The position numbers and the translations under genes were made by a program. From positions 1,550,001 to 1,614,000 of the forward strand of contig NZ_CP109450.1 of assembly GCF_041438865.1 (NCBI RefSeq): a stretch of 64,000 nt of DNA, in the 5' to 3' direction. This document shows positions 1 to 8,694 of this stretch, piece after piece. The DNA is from Streptomyces sp. NBC_01471 (GTDB lineage: Bacteria; Actinomycetota; Actinomycetes; Streptomycetales; Streptomycetaceae). Under the pieces are notes generated by a model. That model had not been told where the DNA came from and made no database searches. It saw only the letters and a program-made list of their open reading frames with translations. Every line of letters starts with the position of its first letter. Position 1 is the first letter of the stretch.

Positions 1-69
1 TGCTGCCCGGCCGTTCACCAGTCGGATACCGGGGACAGTGCGGGACCGGCCCGCGATGATCCGATCCGC

Positions 70-2196
70 TCAGCTCTTGCCCTTCGTGTCCTTGGTGTCC
101 TTCGTGCCCTTGGGCCCCTTGGTGCCCTTCGCGCCCTTCGCGCCCTTGGTGGACGATCCCGCGGACTCGTCGTACCGCCTGGTCACCGGCCCGCGGCGGA
201 CCGCACCCGGCGCATTCCAGTCGGCCCGCTTCCTGGCCCGCTTCTTCGCGAGTTCCGAGGACTCCAGCTGGTACGGGACCGAGGTGACCATGACACCGGG
301 GGTGAAGAGCAGCCGCCCCTTCAGGCGCAGGGCGCTCTGGTTGTGCAGGACGTGCTCGTACCAGTGACCCACCACGTACTCGGGGATGTAGATGGAGACC
401 ACGTCCCGCGGGCTCTCGCGCCGCAGGCCCCGCACGTACTCGATGATCGGCCGGGTGATCTCGCGGTAGGGAGAGTCGAGGATCTTCAGCGGCACGTTGA
501 TGCCGCGCCGCTCCCAGTCCTCCCTGAGCGCCTTCGTCTCGGCCGGGTCCACGCCGATGGAGAGCGCCTCCAGATGGTCCGAGCGCATCAGCTTCGCGTA
601 GCCGAGCGCGCGCAGCGTCGGCTTGTGGACCTTGGAGACCAGCACGATCGAGTGGACGCGGGACGGGCGCAGGCTGTCCTCGGACGGCTCGTCCGGTGCC
701 GCGATCTCGTCGGCCACCCGGTCGTAGTGCTTGCGGATCGCCGTCATGGTCCCGAAGAAGATCACCATGCCGAGCAGGGCGACCCAGGCACCGTGGGTGA
801 ACTTGGTGGCCAGGACGACGACCAGCACCAGACCGGTGAAGAAGGCACCGAAGGTGTTGATCGCGCGCGAACGGATCATGTGGCGGCGCTTGTTCGGGTC
901 CTTCTCGGTCGCCAGGTGGCGGTTCCAGTGCCGGACCATGCCGGTCTGGCTGAGCGTGAAGGAGACGAACACGCCGACGATGTACAGCTGGATCAGCCGC
1001 GTCGAGTCGGCGCCGTAGATCACCACGAGCAGGATGGCCGCACCGGCCAGCAGCACGATGCCGTTGGAGAAGGCCAGCCGGTCGCCGCGGGTGTGCAGCT
1101 GGCGCGGCAGGTAGCGGTCCTGGGCGAGGATCGAGCCGAGCAGCGGGAAGCCGTTGTACGCGGTGTTGGCAGCCAGGAAGAGGACCAGCGCGGTCGCTGC
1201 GGCGAGGACCACGAACAAGAAGGTGCCGTTGCCGAACACGGCGGCGGCCACCTGCGAGATCACCGGGTCCTGGTTGTAGCCGGCCCCCACCGGGACTCCG
1301 TGGCTGAGCAGATCGGTGCCGGGGTTGGACGCCATCCGCACCTTGGTGACCATGGCGAGGGCGATGATCCCGCAGAACATCGTGACGGCCAGGACGCCCA
1401 TCAGTGCCAGCGTGGACGCGGCGTTCTTGCTCTTCGGCTTGCGGAAGGCCGGTACGCCGTTGCTGATCGCCTCGACTCCGGTGAGCGCCGCACAGCCGGA
1501 GGAGAAGGCCCGCAGCAGCAGGAAGACCATGGCGAAGCCGCCCAGGCCGCCCCGCTCCGCGTGGATCGTGAAGCCCGCGGTCGGGGCCTTCATCGTGTCG
1601 CCGAGCACCAGACCGCGGAAGGCGCCCCACGCGATCATGATGAAGACGCCCGCGACGAAGACGTACGTGGGAATGGCGAAAAGCTTCCCCGATTCCTTCA
1701 CACCGCGCAGGTTCATCAGGGTCAGCAGAACGATGGTGCCGACGGCACAGAGCACCTTGTGCTCGACGACGAAGGGGATCGCCGAGCCGAGGTTCTCGAC
1801 GCCGGATGCGATCGACACCGCCACGGTGAGTACGTAGTCGACGAGCAGGGCGCTGGCCACGGTCAGCCCGGCCTTCGGCCCGAGGTTGGTGGTCGCGACC
1901 TCGTAGTCACCGCCGCCGCTGGGGTAGGCGTGCACGTTCTGCCGGTAGGACGCCACCACGGTGAACATCAGTACTACGACGGCAACCGCGATCCACGGGC
2001 TGAAGTGGTAGGCCGACACACCCGCGACGGAGAGGACGAGCAGCACTTCTCCCGGGGCATACGCCACCGAGGACAGGGGGTCGGAGGCGAAGACGGGAAG
2101 CGCGATGCGTTTGGGGAGAAGGGTCTCGCCCAGCTTGTCGCTGCGCAGCGCCCGGCCGATCAGGATGCGTTTGGGCACGTCGGTCAGTTTGGACAC
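70..2196 (-). CDS. KimA/KUP-like APC-superfamily transporter
   Basis: Integral membrane transporter of 708 residues with about 12 hydrophobic segments. The first half carries the signatures FASDPLSSVAYAP and AYPSGGGDYEVA, followed by DYVLTVAVS. These resemble the Bacillus KimA (YdaO) K+/H+ symporter branch of the APC superfamily, so K+ import is a better guess than amino-acid import, but the substrate is inferred. A hydrophilic C-terminal domain of about 200 residues ends in a lysine/glycine triplet tail. The GTG at 2196 (VSKLTDVPKR) is preferred over the upstream in-frame start at 2241, because family similarity begins there. A TANNNT-like element (TACGAT) ends about 7 bases upstream, which suggests a leaderless transcript. 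It diverges from two TrkA-type genes. Confidence 0.8.
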   Translation of the reverse strand: MSKLTDVPKRILIGRALRSDKLGETLLPKRIALPVFASDPLSSVAYAPGEVLLVLSVAGVSAYHFSPWIAVAVVVLMFTVVASYRQNVHAYPSGGGDYEVATTNLGPKAGLTVASALLVDYVLTVAVSIASGVENLGSAIPFVVEHKVLCAVGTIVLLTLMNLRGVKESGKLFAIPTYVFVAGVFIMIAWGAFRGLVLGDTMKAPTAGFTIHAERGGLGGFAMVFLLLRAFSSGCAALTGVEAISNGVPAFRKPKSKNAASTLALMGVLAVTMFCGIIALAMVTKVRMASNPGTDLLSHGVPVGAGYNQDPVISQVAAAVFGNGTFLFVVLAAATALVLFLAANTAYNGFPLLGSILAQDRYLPRQLHTRGDRLAFSNGIVLLAGAAILLVVIYGADSTRLIQLYIVGVFVSFTLSQTGMVRHWNRHLATEKDPNKRRHMIRSRAINTFGAFFTGLVLVVVLATKFTHGAWVALLGMVIFFGTMTAIRKHYDRVADEIAAPDEPSEDSLRPSRVHSIVLVSKVHKPTLRALGYAKLMRSDHLEALSIGVDPAETKALREDWERRGINVPLKILDSPYREITRPIIEYVRGLRRESPRDVVSIYIPEYVVGHWYEHVLHNQSALRLKGRLLFTPGVMVTSVPYQLESSELAKKRARKRADWNAPGAVRRGPVTRRYDESAGSSTKGAKGAKGTKGPKGTKDTKDTKGKS
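76..150 (-). repeat. KGx triplet tail at the end of the transporter gene
   Basis: The last 25 or so codons of the transporter are an imperfect 9-base repeat encoding K-G-A/T/P and K-D-T triplets. The tail is strongly basic and low in complexity, quite unlike the rest of the protein, and probably arose by slippage. Its role is unknown. Confidence 0.8.
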
Positions 2197-2430
2197 GGTG
2201 AGGATCGTAAGCGGTCCATATAGAGAGCGCGCACCCCCCACCCCCTCATCACCACGGACTCATCACGACGGAATCCCCCCTTCCCCCTCGGAGGCCGCCC
2301 GTACAGGCGCCGACCCGCACCGTGCGTGTGTAGCTTTGCCGCTTGTCTGAGAGTCTTTATTCCTTGGCCGGGGCCATTTTCCGGTGGAACAGTTATGACC
2401 GAAAATTTACGGACGTGTGGAAGGACGGTC

Positions 2431-3099
2431 GTGCACATCGTCATCATGGGCTGCGGGCGAGTGGGAGCCGCTCTCGCGCAGACCCTGGAACAGCAGGGGC
2501 ACACGGTCGCAGTCATCGACCAGGACCCCACGGCCTTCCGCCGTCTGGGCGCCGGGTTCGGCGGCCGCCGGGTCACCGGAGTCGGTTTCGACCAGGACAC
2601 CCTCCGTGAGGCGGGCGTCGAGGAGGCCGGTGCGTTCGCCGCGGTGAGCAGCGGGGACAACTCGAACATCATCGCGGCGCGGGTCGCCCGCGAGATGTTC
2701 GGGATCGAGAACGTCGCAGCCCGCATCTACGACCCCCGCCGTGCCGAGGTCTACCAGCGCCTGGGCATCCCGACCGTCGCGACGGTCCGCTGGACCGCCG
2801 ACCAGATGCTGCGGCGGCTGCTGCCGTCCGGCGCCGAACCGCTGTGGCGCGACCCGAGCGGGGGTGTGCAGCTCGCCGAGGTACACACGTCGGCTGCGTG
2901 GATCGGCCGCAGGATCAGCCAGCTCCAGGAGGAGACGGGCGTGCGCGTCGCGTTTCTCACACGTCTGGGGGAGGCGACGCTGCCCACGTCCCGGACCGTG
3001 CTCCAGGAAGGTGATCTGGTCCACGTCATGATGCACACGACCGAGGTCGAAAAGGTCGAGGCAGCCTTCGCCCGAGGCCCCGAGGAGGGCGGTCACTGA
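2431..3099 (+). CDS. ceoB: TrkA-family RCK potassium regulatory protein (CeoB type)
   Basis: Cytosolic NAD-binding RCK protein of 222 residues. It opens with a Rossmann motif (HIVIMGCGRVGAAL) and an acidic end of beta-2 (VIDQD). A TrkA-C-type domain lies near the end (VAFLTRLGEATLP). Proteins of this family gate Trk/Ktr-type K+ transporters. GTG 2431 was chosen because AAGGAC lies 5-8 bases upstream and similarity starts exactly there; an in-frame ATG at 2395 is a less likely start. Its stop overlaps the next start (TGATG), so the two proteins are probably co-translated. No TrkH/KtrB channel gene is adjacent; the neighbouring membrane partner is the divergent KimA-like transporter. The ceoB/ceoC naming follows the mycobacterial pair. 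Confidence 0.85.
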   Translation: MHIVIMGCGRVGAALAQTLEQQGHTVAVIDQDPTAFRRLGAGFGGRRVTGVGFDQDTLREAGVEEAGAFAAVSSGDNSNIIAARVAREMFGIENVAARIYDPRRAEVYQRLGIPTVATVRWTADQMLRRLLPSGAEPLWRDPSGGVQLAEVHTSAAWIGRRISQLQEETGVRVAFLTRLGEATLPTSRTVLQEGDLVHVMMHTTEVEKVEAAFARGPEEGGH

Positions 3100-3776
3100 T
3101 GCGTGTGGCTATTGCCGGGGCCGGCGCGGTGGGACGTTCCATCGCGGGCGAGCTCCTGGAGAACGGGCACGAGGTCCTGCTCGTCGACAAGGCTCCCACC
3201 GCCATCTCGGTGGAGCGGGTGCCACTGGCCGAGTGGCTGCTCGCGGACGCCTGCGAGATCACCTCGCTGGACGAGGCGGCGCTGCAGCGGTGCAACGTGG
3301 TGATCGCGGCGACCGGTGACGACAAGGTCAATCTGGTGGTCTCGCTGCTCGCCAAGACGGAGTACGGGGTACCGCGGGTCGTGGCCCGGGTGAACAACCC
3401 GAAGAACGAGTGGCTGTTCAACGAGTCCTGGGGAGTCGATGTCGCGGTCTCCACGCCGCGGCTGATGTCGGCGCTGGTCGAGGAGGCGGTGAGTGTCGGC
3501 GACCTCGTACGGCTGCTGCGCTTCAGCCACGGTGACGCCAACCTCGTCGAGCTGACGCTGCCGCCCGAGTCGGCGCTGGCCGGTACCCAGGTCAGTGACG
3601 TGGCGTGGCCCGAGGACACCTCGCTGGTCACCATCATCCGCGGCACGCGCGTCCTGACGCCGAGCCCGGAGGAGACCCTGGAGGCGGGCGACGAGCTGCT
3701 GTTCGTGGCCGCGCAGGCGCGCGAGGAGCAGCTGGAGGACCTGCTGTCGGTACGCCGGGAGGGCGCGGCCGGGTAG
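3099..3776 (+). CDS. ceoC: TrkA-family RCK potassium regulatory protein (CeoC type)
   Basis: Second RCK protein, 225 residues, a diverged paralogue of the preceding gene. The Rossmann motif is MRVAIAGAGAVGRSI, followed by LLVDK and a TrkA-C domain near residues 140-215 (ELTLPPESALAGTQV). The paired genes overlap by one base and probably form a hetero-oligomeric regulator of a K+ transporter. That both bind nucleotide is inferred from the intact glycine motifs. A strong hairpin follows the stop. Confidence 0.85.
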   Translation: MRVAIAGAGAVGRSIAGELLENGHEVLLVDKAPTAISVERVPLAEWLLADACEITSLDEAALQRCNVVIAATGDDKVNLVVSLLAKTEYGVPRVVARVNNPKNEWLFNESWGVDVAVSTPRLMSALVEEAVSVGDLVRLLRFSHGDANLVELTLPPESALAGTQVSDVAWPEDTSLVTIIRGTRVLTPSPEETLEAGDELLFVAAQAREEQLEDLLSVRREGAAG

Positions 3777-3797
3777 CCGCTCCGGACGGAGAGAACG

Positions 3798-3833
3798 AGA
3801 ACGCCGTACCGGAACCTGCCGGTACGGCGTTCT
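3798..3833. terminator. Bidirectional terminator between ceoC and the DUF3159 gene
   Basis: Perfect 15-bp inverted repeat (AGAACGCCGTACCGG and its complement) with a 6-base loop, followed by TTCTG. It sits between two convergent genes. Confidence 0.85.
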
Positions 3834-3870
3834 TTCTGTGCGGTCGGGCAGAGGGCGGTGTGCGGGCCGG

Positions 3871-4608
3871 TTATGCCTCGCCGCGCTGTGCCTCGGCGGC
3901 GGCCGCCTTGCGGTCCTTCTCGGCCTTCTCCTCGGCCTCCATCTCCGCGAACACGTCGATGGGCGGGGGCGCCTTCGCCAGGAACACCCAGGTGAGGTAG
4001 ACCGCGAGCAGGAACGGAGGGATCTTCAGCGCGATCAGCACCCAGCCGAACTGCGTGGTGTCGGCCCACCAGTACAGCGGGAAGAGGATCGCGCACTTGG
4101 CGAGGAGGATCAGCCCCCAGGCCCAACTCGACTTCGCGTACGCCGACTTACGGCCGGGGTTACGGGTGCGCCAGGAGAGGTTCTCCTTGAAGACCGGCCC
4201 GAGGATCACCCCGATCAGCGGGAAGCCCGCCGCCGCCGTGACGAGGTAGGCGAGCGCCAGGCCCAGCGTGTAGAGCATGCCCGGCAGGTAGAAGTCCTTG
4301 GCGTTGCCGGTCATCATCGCGAAGACCACACCGAACGCGACGCCGAAGACACCGCTGAAGGCGTGCTTGACGGTGTCCCTGCGGACCAGCCGCACCACGA
4401 CGAGCACCAGGGAGACCGCGACGGCGGCGATCGCGGAGGTCTTCAGGTCCTTGTTGATCGTGAAGATCGTCACGAACAGCAGGCCCGGGAGCACGGTCTC
4501 CACCATGCCCCGTACCCCGCCGAAGGCTTCGAAGAGGGCTGCCTCCGTGACGGCTCTGGCAGCAGCGGTTTCCTGGTCGGTTGTGGTCGGCTTGTCGAGA
4601 GACGTCAC
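3871..4608 (-). CDS. DUF3159 family membrane protein
   Basis: Membrane protein of 245 residues with about six hydrophobic segments between residues 35 and 215 and a charged, alanine/glutamate-rich C-terminal tail (EMEAEEKAEKDRKAAAAE). It matches the actinobacterial DUF3159 family (mycobacterial Rv2693c type), whose function is unknown to me. It lies three bases downstream of the OB-fold gene and is almost certainly co-transcribed with it. The invariant pairing with the TrkA genes and OB-fold protein suggests a link to ion or osmotic homeostasis, but that is inference only. Confidence 0.8.
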   Translation of the reverse strand: MTSLDKPTTTDQETAAARAVTEAALFEAFGGVRGMVETVLPGLLFVTIFTINKDLKTSAIAAVAVSLVLVVVRLVRRDTVKHAFSGVFGVAFGVVFAMMTGNAKDFYLPGMLYTLGLALAYLVTAAAGFPLIGVILGPVFKENLSWRTRNPGRKSAYAKSSWAWGLILLAKCAILFPLYWWADTTQFGWVLIALKIPPFLLAVYLTWVFLAKAPPPIDVFAEMEAEEKAEKDRKAAAAEAQRGEA

Positions 4609-4611
4609 CGG

Positions 4612-4995
4612 CTACTCCTGTCCGAGCGGTCGCAGTTCGTATTTGGGGTTGAACAGCACCCGCCGGCCGTGGCTCATGGAGATCCGGCCGGAGGCGATCA
4701 GCTTGCGGCCGGGCTCTATGCCGACGATCGAGCGCCGCCCCAGCCACACCACGTCCAGCGGGGCCGTGCCGTCGAACAGCTCGGCCTCCAGGGCGGGCAC
4801 ACCGGCCCGGGGACGCAGGGTGACCGTGCGCAAGGTACCAGTCACCTTGACGATCTGGCGGTCGGTGCACTCGGAGATCCGGGTGCATCCCGTGGCCTGC
4901 GAGTCCTCCTGCAGCTCCGCGGAGTGCAGATCCTCCTGCGAGGTCGACAGCCGGTCGATCATCCGGCGGAAGCGGCCGGTCGGCTTAACACTCAT
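4612..4995 (-). CDS. OB-fold nucleic-acid-binding domain protein
   Basis: Small soluble protein of 127 residues. After a polar N-terminus, residues 50-120 form a predicted OB fold (VKVTGTLRTVTLRPRAGVPA, then AELFDGTAPLDVVWLGRR and GRKLIASGRIS). It is the Rv2694c type and equivalents lie beside DUF3159 genes in actinobacteria. ATG 4995 was chosen because similarity starts there; the upstream extension is low in complexity. No strong Shine-Dalgarno is visible. The target nucleic acid, if any, is unknown. Confidence 0.75.
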   Translation of the reverse strand: MSVKPTGRFRRMIDRLSTSQEDLHSAELQEDSQATGCTRISECTDRQIVKVTGTLRTVTLRPRAGVPALEAELFDGTAPLDVVWLGRRSIVGIEPGRKLIASGRISMSHGRRVLFNPKYELRPLGQE

Positions 4996-5129
4996 AGGTG
5001 AAGGGTACCGGGGCCCCGGTACCTGCCGCCCCCGCTGGTCCCGCCCACACGGACCCCTCTGGACCCCCTCCCCTGCCGGCCCCTCCGGCACCGGCCCGGC
5101 CGGCCGTACCGCCCCTTCTCTCCGTGAGC

Positions 5130-5163
5130 GCGCGGACTCCGTCAGTGCGCGGACTCCGTCAGT
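5130..5163. repeat. 17-bp perfect tandem duplication over the kdpE stop
   Basis: Two exact adjacent copies of GCGCGGACTCCGTCAGT. One copy contains the last bases and stop codon of kdpE, so the duplication re-creates the 3' end without altering the protein. Confidence 0.9.
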
Positions 5164-5857
5164 GCTCGAAGCGGTACCCCATGCCGGGCTCGGTGACGAA
5201 GTGCCTGGGGTGCGAGGGGTCGGCCTCCAGCTTGCGGCGCAGCTGGGCCATGTAGACGCGCAGGTAGTTGGTCTCCGTGCCGTACGAGGGGCCCCAGACC
5301 TCCTGGAGCAGCTGTTTCTGGCTGACCAGCCGGCCGGTGTTCCGTACGAGCACCTCCAGGAGGTGCCACTCGGTGGGCGTCAGACGTACGTCACGGCCCG
5401 CGCGCTGCACCTTCTTGGCCGCCAGGTCGACCGTGAACTCCGCGGTCTCCACCAGTGAGACGTCCCCGCCGCCCGCGCCGGAGTCCGGCCCGACGGGCTC
5501 GGCCCTGCGGACCGCGGCGCGCAGCCGGGCCAGCAGCTCGTCCATGCCGAAGGGCTTGGTGACGTAGTCGTCGGCGCCCGCGTCCAGTGCCTCGACCTTC
5601 TCGTCCGAGGTGTGCCGTGCGGAGAGCACCAGGACCGGCACCCGGGTCCAGCCGCGCAGGCCCTTGATGACCTCCACGCCGTCCATGTCGGGCAGCCCGA
5701 GGTCCAGGAGGACCACGTCGGGGTGGCGGGCGGCGGCCAGCCGGAGTGCGGTGGCCCCGTCCTGGGCGGCGTCCACCTCGTACTTGCGTGCCTTCAGGTT
5801 GATCACAAGGGCGCGCACAATCTGCGGATCGTCCTCGACCACGAGCACCCGGGTCAT
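5159..5857 (-). CDS. kdpE: KdpE response regulator
   Basis: OmpR-family response regulator, 232 residues. Receiver: acidic pair at residues 9-10 (VVEDD), phospho-acceptor Asp52 (VLLDLGLPDMDG) and the conserved lysine in YVTKPF. The winged-helix DNA-binding domain occupies about residues 140-232 (LTPTEWHLLEVLVRN, ending MGYRFEH). It is the partner of KdpD immediately upstream; the genes overlap by four bases (ATGA), implying translational coupling. By family it activates kdpFABC when K+ is limiting. Confidence 0.95.
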   Translation of the reverse strand: MTRVLVVEDDPQIVRALVINLKARKYEVDAAQDGATALRLAAARHPDVVLLDLGLPDMDGVEVIKGLRGWTRVPVLVLSARHTSDEKVEALDAGADDYVTKPFGMDELLARLRAAVRRAEPVGPDSGAGGGDVSLVETAEFTVDLAAKKVQRAGRDVRLTPTEWHLLEVLVRNTGRLVSQKQLLQEVWGPSYGTETNYLRVYMAQLRRKLEADPSHPRHFVTEPGMGYRFEH

Positions 5858-8430
5858 AGCTGGTTCTGCCTTTCTGCCGATGGGGTGGCCGGAGTGGAAC
5901 CGGACGGCGGTGCGGAGTCCGCGCCTGCCGGTCCCGCGGCCGCTCTCAGGGTGAGGACCATGGTCATGCCGCCGCCGGGGGTGTCCTCGGCGCCGAGCGT
6001 GCCGCCCATGGCCTCGGCGAAGCCGCGGGCGACCGCGAGTCCGAGTCCGACGCCCACGCCGCGCGGGGCGTCGCCGAGGCGCTGGAAGGGTTCGAAGATG
6101 CGTTCCTTGGCCTCGTCGGGGACACCGGGCCCCCGGTCGGCGACGCGCAGCTCCACGCGGTCGCCCAGCGCGCTGGCGGCCACGGTGACGGGCACATCAC
6201 CGGGGTTGTACTTGACGGCGTTCTCGACGATGTTGGCGACGGCCCGCTCCAGCAGTCCCGGGTCGACGGCCACCATGGGCAGCGTCTCCGGGATGTCCAG
6301 CTCGGCGCTGCCCTCGGGAACACCGCCCAGCGCCATCGGGACGACCTCGTCCAGGTCGATCTCACGGATGAGCGGGGTGACGGTGCCGGTCTGGAGCCGC
6401 GAGACGTCCAGGAGGTTGCCGACGAGGTGGTCGAGGCGGTCCGCCCCGTCCTCGATGCCCGCGAGCAGCTCGGCCTCGTCCGCGTCGGACCAGGAGACGT
6501 CGTCGGAGCGCAGCGAGCTGACGGCCGCCTTGATGGCGGCGAGCGGGGTCCGCAGATCGTGGCTGACGGCGGCCAGCAGCGCCGTACGGATGCGGTTGCC
6601 CTCGGCCAGCCTGCGGGCCTCCTCGGCCTCGCCGACGAGGCGCTGGCGGTCCAGTACGACGGCGGCCTGGGCGGCGAAGGCGCCGAGGACCCGGCGGTCC
6701 TCCGCGGGCAGCACCCGGCCGGTGAGCGCCATCGCCATGTGGTCGCCGATCGGCATGTCCACGTCCGCGTCCTCGGGGCGGGCGAGCGGCCGGGGACCGA
6801 CGCTGCCCACGCAGACCCACGGGTCGACGTCGCTCTTCCGTTCGAGGAGTGCCACGGACTCCATGGCGAACGTCTCCCTCACCCGTTCGAGCAGGGCGTC
6901 CAGCGTGGTCTCGCCGCGCAGGACGCTGCCCGCCAGGAAGGAGAGGATCTCCGACTCGGCGCGCAGCCTGGCCGCCTGGTGGGTACGGCGGGCTGCCTGG
7001 TCCACCACGGACGCCACCGCGACGGCCACCGACACGAAGATCACGATGGCGACGATGTTCTTGGAGTTCGAGATGGTCAGCAGATGCAGCGGTGGCGCGA
7101 AGTAGTAGTTCAGCAGCAGCGAGCCGAAGGCCGCCGACGCGAGAGCCGGCAGCAGACCGCCCAGCAGCGCGGCGGCCACCGTCAGCGACAGGAAGAGCAG
7201 CATGTCGTTGGCGAGGCCGAGCTCGGCGTCGACATTGGTCAGCAGCACGGTGAGGACCGCGGGTCCGACCACTCCGGCCAGCCAGCCCCAGATGATCCGC
7301 ACACGGCCCAGGCGCGCCCCGCGCGCGACCGGCAGTCCGCGCCCCTTGGCGACCTCCTCGTGCGTGACGATGTGGACGTCCAGGTCGGGCCCGGAATCCC
7401 GGGCCACGGTCTGTCCGACGCCGGGACCGAAGATGTACTGCCAGGTCTTGCGGCGGCTGGAGCCGAGCACGATCTGGGTGGCGTTCACCCCGCGGGCGAA
7501 CTCCAGCAGCGCGGAGGGAACGTCCTCGCCTATGACGTGGTGGAAGGTGCCGCCCAGGTCCTCGACCAGCGTCCGCTGGAATGCCAGTTCCTTGGGCGAG
7601 GCGGAGGTCAGGCCGTCACTCCTGGCGATGTACACGGCGAGGATCTCGCTGCCCGACCCCTTGGCGGCCATCCTGGCCGCGCGGCGGATGAGCGTACGGC
7701 CCTCGGGGCCGCCGGTGAGCCCCACCACGATGCGCTCGCGGGCCTGCCAGGTGGACCGGATGTTGTGCTCGCCGCGGTACTGCTGAAGGTACTCGTCCAC
7801 CCGGTCGGCCACCCAGAGCAGCGCGAGCTCGCGCAGGGCGGTGAGATTGCCGGGGCGGAAGTAGTTGGAGAGGGCGGCGTCGACCTTGTCGGGTTTGTAG
7901 ATGTTGCCGTGGGCCATCCGGCGGCGCAGCGACTGGGGCGACATGTCGACCAGTTCGAGCTGGTCCGCCCGGCGGACCACCTCGTCGGGGACGGTCTCGC
8001 GCTGGGCGACGCCCGTTATCGACTCCACGACGTCGCCCAGCGACTCCAGATGCTGGATGTTGACGGCCGAGACGACGTCGATGCCCGCCTTGAGCAGCTC
8101 TTCCACGTCCTGCCAGCGCTTGGTGTTGCGCGAGCCCGGGACATTGGTATGGGCCAGCTCGTCGACCAGGGCGACGGCGGGCGCGCGTTCCAGGACCGCG
8201 TCCACGTCCATCTCGGTGAAGACGCCGCCGCGGTAGGCGATCTCACGGCGCTGGATCTGCTCCAGGCCGTGCATCATCACCTCGGTGCGCGGCCGGTCGT
8301 GGTGCTCGACGAAGGCGACGACGCAGTCGGTTCCGCGCTCCACCCGGCGGTGGGCCTCGGACAGCATCGCGTACGTCTTCCCGACGCCCGGTGCCGCGCC
8401 GAGGAATATTCGAAGCTTGCCTCGTGCCAT
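5854..8430 (-). CDS. kdpD: KdpD potassium/turgor sensor histidine kinase
   Basis: Membrane sensor kinase of 858 residues. Domains in order: N-terminal KdpD domain with Walker-A-like GAAPGVGKTY (residues 9-18), a universal-stress-like domain at about 230-360, four close transmembrane segments at about 375-480 (DUF4118), a GAF-like region, HisKA with the H-box AVSHDLRTPL, and an ATPase with the N-box NIVENAVKYN and GLGLAVARGF. It controls kdpFABC through KdpE. In other bacteria the universal-stress domain can bind c-di-AMP; that residue-level signature cannot be confirmed here. It starts 264 bases after kdpC, so it may have its own promoter. Confidence 0.95.
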   Translation of the reverse strand: MARGKLRIFLGAAPGVGKTYAMLSEAHRRVERGTDCVVAFVEHHDRPRTEVMMHGLEQIQRREIAYRGGVFTEMDVDAVLERAPAVALVDELAHTNVPGSRNTKRWQDVEELLKAGIDVVSAVNIQHLESLGDVVESITGVAQRETVPDEVVRRADQLELVDMSPQSLRRRMAHGNIYKPDKVDAALSNYFRPGNLTALRELALLWVADRVDEYLQQYRGEHNIRSTWQARERIVVGLTGGPEGRTLIRRAARMAAKGSGSEILAVYIARSDGLTSASPKELAFQRTLVEDLGGTFHHVIGEDVPSALLEFARGVNATQIVLGSSRRKTWQYIFGPGVGQTVARDSGPDLDVHIVTHEEVAKGRGLPVARGARLGRVRIIWGWLAGVVGPAVLTVLLTNVDAELGLANDMLLFLSLTVAAALLGGLLPALASAAFGSLLLNYYFAPPLHLLTISNSKNIVAIVIFVSVAVAVASVVDQAARRTHQAARLRAESEILSFLAGSVLRGETTLDALLERVRETFAMESVALLERKSDVDPWVCVGSVGPRPLARPEDADVDMPIGDHMAMALTGRVLPAEDRRVLGAFAAQAAVVLDRQRLVGEAEEARRLAEGNRIRTALLAAVSHDLRTPLAAIKAAVSSLRSDDVSWSDADEAELLAGIEDGADRLDHLVGNLLDVSRLQTGTVTPLIREIDLDEVVPMALGGVPEGSAELDIPETLPMVAVDPGLLERAVANIVENAVKYNPGDVPVTVAASALGDRVELRVADRGPGVPDEAKERIFEPFQRLGDAPRGVGVGLGLAVARGFAEAMGGTLGAEDTPGGGMTMVLTLRAAAGPAGADSAPPSGSTPATPSAERQNQL

Positions 8431-8694
8431 GGCCCCATTGTCTTTCGGAGAACAGCTGAGTACTCTCCGTCGACCTTACGGCCAGGGATTCCGGCATAAC
8501 GGACGGGGGGCCGCCCGCGCGGGTGTCTTGACGGGATCCTGATGGGCTGCGGCGGGCCCCGGTCCGCCCTGGTCAGGCGGGGCCGACCGGGTGTCCGGGG
8601 GCCATCCGGGTGACCGGGACAGGACGCGGCCCGGCGGCCCGCGACGGTCCGGACGTCCGGAACCGTCTCGCGCCGCCGGGCAGTTGGCCGCCGG
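8431..8694. other. Intergenic region between kdpC and kdpD
   Basis: This 264-base GC-rich stretch shows no credible ORF, only frame shadows. It could hold a kdpDE promoter; I cannot identify a convincing -10/-35 pair. Confidence 0.5.

Noticed and set aside
1..69. Start of a further gene on the minus strand beyond the transporter
   Set aside because: Only 69 bases are available and no start with a ribosome binding site is visible.
343..2223. 626-codon open frame opposite the KimA-like transporter
   Set aside because: It is an antisense shadow: Arg/His/Gly/Asp-rich composition, no domain signature, and the opposite strand has a clear membrane protein.
2395..2430. ATG 2395 as the ceoB start
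   Set aside because: The first 12 codons are unlike the family and the Shine-Dalgarno is poor; GTG 2431 has AAGGAC and begins at the conserved Rossmann strand.
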